NCBI GenBank assembly: GCA_016763045.1
Contig: JAESUN010000115.1
Location: 1-7,870 of the forward strand
DNA length: 7,870 nucleotides
From: Opitutaceae bacterium
Lineage (GTDB): Bacteria > Verrucomicrobiota > Verrucomicrobiia > Opitutales > Opitutaceae
Direction of reading: 5' to 3'
The notes under the pieces are model-generated. The model ran no database searches. It was not told the origin of the DNA and worked only from the letters and a program-made list of their open reading frames with translations. Positions 6,097-7,870 of the stretch are shown here, piece after piece (position 1 is the first letter of the stretch; the number at the start of each line of letters is the position of its first letter). The position numbers and the translations under genes were made by a program.

Positions 6097-6780
6097 CCTC
6101 AACGCAAATTGCGTCTCCGCCACAATAACGGCAATCGGCTCCATTGATCCGACTTCAACCCGACGCTTATTATCTTTGACCAAGCGTTTAGCTAAGTCGC
6201 GACTTCGTTTTACGGCTTCGTAATTTTCGCGAGCCAACGCAGCATCATTATAACTAAAGATGGTATCGCGAACGACCTGCATGACAGTGCCCACAAAAGT
6301 CGTTCGGGAGATCTGATGATTCTTTCGTGCAACACGAATCTCCAACATACTTGAACCCATTCCAGCGTTTCGTAAAAGAGGTTGGCGAATGGACAGAGTG
6401 ACATTAGAAACTTCTCCCGTTTCCATCGCATTGGCACTGATATCAATATCTCCACCCCAAGGCATCGCAGTTGAAATCCCCGCTGAGGCATTTCGTTCAG
6501 AACTCCGCCCCGTTGACGGAGAAACCGCTCCACTTTGGTATTCAGTCTCTCCATAAAAAGCACGAACTTTTGGATCAAACTTGCTCTGTGTTTGCTTGAT
6601 CTCGGCTTCTGAAACCTTCGGCCTTATCTCTGCAATGCGCACAACGAAGTTCTTCTGTAAAGCCATCTGTACCGCCATATTGAGAGAGATATCTTCTTGC
6701 GGAGTTGCGTTCGCGTACGAATTTGCGACAAACCCCACAGACAGACATAATGCTACGAAATAATGATTTATCTTATTCAT
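6094..6780 (-). CDS. TolC-family outer-membrane factor, N-terminal part (truncated)
   Basis: This is the upstream half (228 residues) of an outer-membrane efflux channel that would have about 478 residues without the internal stop. A Sec signal peptide (MNKINHYFVALCLSVGFVANSYA) precedes the first OEP repeat: ISLNMAVQMALQKNFVVRIAE (31-51), FDPKVRAFYGETEYQ (beta strand), TLSIRQPLLRNAGMGSS (128-144), then the long helix with VEVGSMEPIAVIVAETQFALR to the TAA. It has no lipobox, unlike the NodT-type gene at 1559-2992. It lies 85 nt after the thiol-disulfide gene, in an operon that starts off-window with a MacB-type permease. A TolC partner for a MacAB-like exporter is the natural reading. The start has no Shine-Dalgarno (upstream AAGTCATCTAA). 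The truncated product would have only one of the two repeats needed per subunit and should not form a channel. Confidence 0.85.
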   Translation of the reverse strand: MNKINHYFVALCLSVGFVANSYANATPQEDISLNMAVQMALQKNFVVRIAEIRPKVSEAEIKQTQSKFDPKVRAFYGETEYQSGAVSPSTGRSSERNASAGISTAMPWGGDIDISANAMETGEVSNVTLSIRQPLLRNAGMGSSMLEIRVARKNHQISRTTFVGTVMQVVRDTIFSYNDAALARENYEAVKRSRDLAKRLVKDNKRRVEVGSMEPIAVIVAETQFALR

Positions 6781-6865
6781 TTAGATGACTTGTTGTACAT
6801 GCTCAACTTATGAAAGGCATCTCGATGAGAAGGAGGGGAATGTTCCAATGAGAATATTCGTCTTT

Positions 6866-7672
6866 CTATTCATCAAGTAGTTCCAGGACCTTATGCTCCA
6901 AGTCAGTTGATCCATTCATATATCTTAGGTTGCCTGCTTTATCGATAAGCCACGTCATCGGAATTCCCGCATAACCAAATTCCTTGTAAAATTTGTTTTC
7001 CTGATCTTTGCCTTCGAAATATTGAGGCCAGCTAATCGTTTCTTTTTTAATAAAATCTACTAATTTGTCTTTATCTTTATCCAAACTAATTCCAATTATC
7101 TCGAAACCTCTGTCATTATATTTTTCATACACGGATTTTGTGCGTGGGAGCTCTGCTATACATGGAAGGCACCAGGTTGCCCAAAAATCAATAAAAACAA
7201 CTTTTCCTTTCATTTCGGACAGATCAACTTTTCTTCCATCGATTGCGGTGAAGCGGATCTCAATTGGTTTCCCGATACGTTCCAGAGATGCAATCATCGC
7301 ATTGGCTGCTTCTAGAAATGGAGGTGGCAATTCAGATATGGCCAAAATTTCATTGGTGAGTTGTTTCAGTTTTGGCGGATCACTTCTTGCTGCGATATTG
7401 AACAAAAGCCCGACTACAATGGGATCAGTAGGGGCTTTTTCCAGGAGTTTCCTGGTCTTTACTTCAAGCTCCTCAAGCAAAGCAATGGAAATCCCATTTT
7501 TCCCAATTTGTTCTAAAATGGATTTTTCGAGTTCTGCCACTTGTGCTTTGATGCTTTTTTCAGGTTGAGTTGCCATCTGCTTATCCTCTTCGGCGCCTCT
7601 AGCTATAAGGCAGAAAAGAAAAAGATGGGACAAGATACAGAAGAAAGTGATTCTAGAATTCATTGTTATCAT
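6866..7672 (-). CDS. TlpA/ResA-like thiol-disulfide oxidoreductase, exported
   Basis: This 268-residue protein has a signal peptide (about residues 5-26, ending ARGA) and a C-terminal thioredoxin fold of the AhpC/TSA-Redoxin TlpA type. Visible motifs are KGKVVFIDFWATWCLPC with the active-site CxxC at Cys168 and Cys171, LPRTKSVYEKY, GFEIIGISLDKDKDKL (189-204), and the cis-proline loop GIPMTWLID with Pro238. Between signal and fold lie about 110 residues of mostly helical, charged sequence (about 30-135) unlike any catalytic domain I recognise; such helical extensions are common in exported TlpA relatives. The likely role is disulfide reduction or exchange in the periplasm, substrate unknown. 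The CLPC centre differs from the commoner CGPC or CEPC and may alter redox potential. It starts 13 nt after the ABC permease stop, so it shares that operon. ATG at 7663 is an alternative start. No Shine-Dalgarno is visible. Confidence 0.92.
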   Translation of the reverse strand: MITMNSRITFFCILSHLFLFCLIARGAEEDKQMATQPEKSIKAQVAELEKSILEQIGKNGISIALLEELEVKTRKLLEKAPTDPIVVGLLFNIAARSDPPKLKQLTNEILAISELPPPFLEAANAMIASLERIGKPIEIRFTAIDGRKVDLSEMKGKVVFIDFWATWCLPCIAELPRTKSVYEKYNDRGFEIIGISLDKDKDKLVDFIKKETISWPQYFEGKDQENKFYKEFGYAGIPMTWLIDKAGNLRYMNGSTDLEHKVLELLDE

Positions 7673-7685
7673 TGGTTTATTTAGG

Positions 7686-7870
7686 CTATTCGTCGCGCAA
7701 GGCTTCGGCCGGGCTCATCCGTATGGCTCGCAGGGCAGGCCCTAGCGCAGCTACTGCGCCAACGATCAGCAAAATCAAGACAGGATACCCATAGATTCCA
7801 ATGGTATCCCAGATAGTTCCGGATTCACTACTGGACCCTGAAAGGGTTGACTGTAGTCCAGTAAGAAGAA
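7686..7870 (-). CDS. MacB/FtsX-type ABC transporter permease, C-terminal 60 residues (partial)
   Basis: Only the tail of this gene is present, entering from the right edge and ending at TAG 7686-7688. It reads a hydrophobic last transmembrane helix (YPVLILLIVGAVAALGPALR) and then the very characteristic terminal motif RAIRMSPAEALRDE. This closes FtsX-domain permeases of the MacB and LolC type; the PALRA...PAEALR ending is most typical of MacB-like exporters. Such permeases couple to an ATPase and, in MacAB-TolC systems, to an adaptor and TolC channel, using a mechanotransmission mechanism. Here a TolC-family gene follows two genes later, which supports a MacAB-TolC-like assignment. Whether the ATPase is fused or separate cannot be seen. 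Confidence 0.88.
   Translation of the reverse strand, partial: LLTGLQSTLSGSSSESGTIWDTIGIYGYPVLILLIVGAVAALGPALRAIRMSPAEALRDE

Noticed and set aside
6831..6880. Strong AGGAGG on the plus strand followed by ATG codons at 6840 and 6848
   Set aside because: The frames are only 3 and 10 codons long and run into the 3' end of the TlpA-like gene on the other strand. A chance purine run is the likely explanation.
7065..7568. 167-codon open frame on the plus strand
   Set aside because: It lies wholly antisense to the TlpA-like gene, whose motifs are unmistakable. Its Ser/Phe/Ile-rich translation shows no family resemblance.
1..7870. Mobile elements, CRISPR arrays, tRNA or rRNA genes, defence systems
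   Set aside because: No transposase, integrase, spaced direct repeats, cloverleaf or rRNA-like stretch was found by reading both strands. Almost all sequence is accounted for by export and envelope genes.

Overview
This window looks like chromosomal DNA of a Gram-negative bacterium. It is almost fully coding and consists of cell-envelope export machinery. Base composition is moderate (mid-40s % G+C by eye). Two lipoprotein signals, several Sec signal peptides, two outer-membrane efflux-channel genes and a DUF481-type barrel require a double-membrane cell. Nearly all starts lack a Shine-Dalgarno sequence. The DUF481 protein carries an N-terminal repeat extension of a kind I associate with Verrucomicrobiota and Planctomycetota. 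I lean towards Verrucomicrobiota, but this is inference and not secure.

Positions 1-2992 (minus strand) hold a compact tripartite RND efflux operon. It is transcribed in the order outer-membrane factor lipoprotein (NodT type), periplasmic adaptor lipoprotein, inner-membrane RND pump. The pump runs off the left edge after 137 codons. Gaps of 17 and 10 nt imply one transcript. Together these would form an inner membrane-periplasm-outer membrane drug or metabolite exporter.

Positions 2993-3276 are the only sizeable intergenic region, between divergent genes. It carries a 20-bp inverted repeat (7-bp arms) that resembles a TetR-family operator, and a second 30-bp inverted repeat.

Positions 3277-4559 (plus strand) encode a DUF481-like outer-membrane protein whose reading frame is broken by a one-base shift at an A6 run. 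The downstream frame continues the same protein, so this is one gene in two pieces.

Positions 4607-7870 (minus strand) are the distal end of a second export operon: the C-terminus of a MacB/FtsX-type ABC permease, a TlpA/ResA-like thiol-disulfide protein, a TolC-family outer-membrane factor, and a small exported DUF4097-like protein with 18-residue DGSGS repeats. The TolC gene is interrupted by an in-frame TAA at 6094-6096 with the family sequence resuming directly after it.

The main unusual result is that two nearby outer-membrane genes (DUF481 and TolC-like) are each broken by a single lesion of a different kind, while the surrounding genes look intact. I see no mobile element, CRISPR array, tRNA, rRNA or clearly new system.
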